Shown here: positions 6,349 through 6,349 of the stretch, piece after piece
Position numbering within the stretch: the first letter of the stretch is position 1
Layout: every line of letters starts with the position of its first letter
Assembly (NCBI GenBank): GCA_021774955.1
Contig: JAJFIN010000486.1
Coordinates: 1 to 6,349, forward strand
DNA: 6,349 nt
Direction of reading: 5' to 3'
DNA from: Alphaproteobacteria bacterium
Lineage (GTDB): Bacteria > Pseudomonadota > Alphaproteobacteria > M2410
Notes under the pieces: model-generated
Told to the model about the DNA's origin: nothing
Seen by the model: only the letters and a program-made list of their open reading frames with translations
Databases searched by the model: none
Made by a program: the position numbers and the translations under genes

Positions 6349-6349
6349 G

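Overview
The window looks like a chromosomal stretch from a Gram-negative bacterium, with base composition near half GC and dense coding. The protein families (MOP-type polysaccharide flippase, GT4 and GT2 glycosyltransferases, an ACAD11-type acyl-CoA dehydrogenase) fit a proteobacterium, perhaps an alphaproteobacterium. That is an inference from general resemblance; there is no rRNA or other marker. No tRNA, rRNA, CRISPR array, insertion sequence or phage gene is visible.

Left part (1 to about 3423) is the edge of a surface-polysaccharide locus: the C-terminal four fifths of a lipid-linked saccharide flippase (+), a GT4 glycosyltransferase (-) whose stop lies one base from the flippase stop, and a GT2 glycosyltransferase (+) divergent from the GT4. 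The two transferases would add sugars to a lipid-linked or envelope glycan and the flippase would move it across the inner membrane. Their sugars cannot be read from sequence.

Right part (about 3424 to 6349) is metabolic. A monocistronic-looking acyl-CoA dehydrogenase of the ACAD10/ACAD11 type (+) sits behind a plausible promoter whose -35 box lies in an inverted repeat. Converging on it is a two-gene unit on the minus strand: an alpha/beta hydrolase (its start lies beyond the right edge), then an NQO1-like NAD(P)H oxidoreductase. Their stop and start codons overlap as TAATG, so they are probably translationally coupled.

Six protein genes account for nearly all the sequence; the gaps are 1, about 190, 117, 40 and -1 bases. 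I found no convincing undescribed system. The points most worth a second look are the inverted repeat over the acyl-CoA dehydrogenase promoter, the chance that this enzyme acts on 4-hydroxyacyl-CoA with a kinase partner encoded elsewhere, and the coupled hydrolase/quinone-reductase pair.
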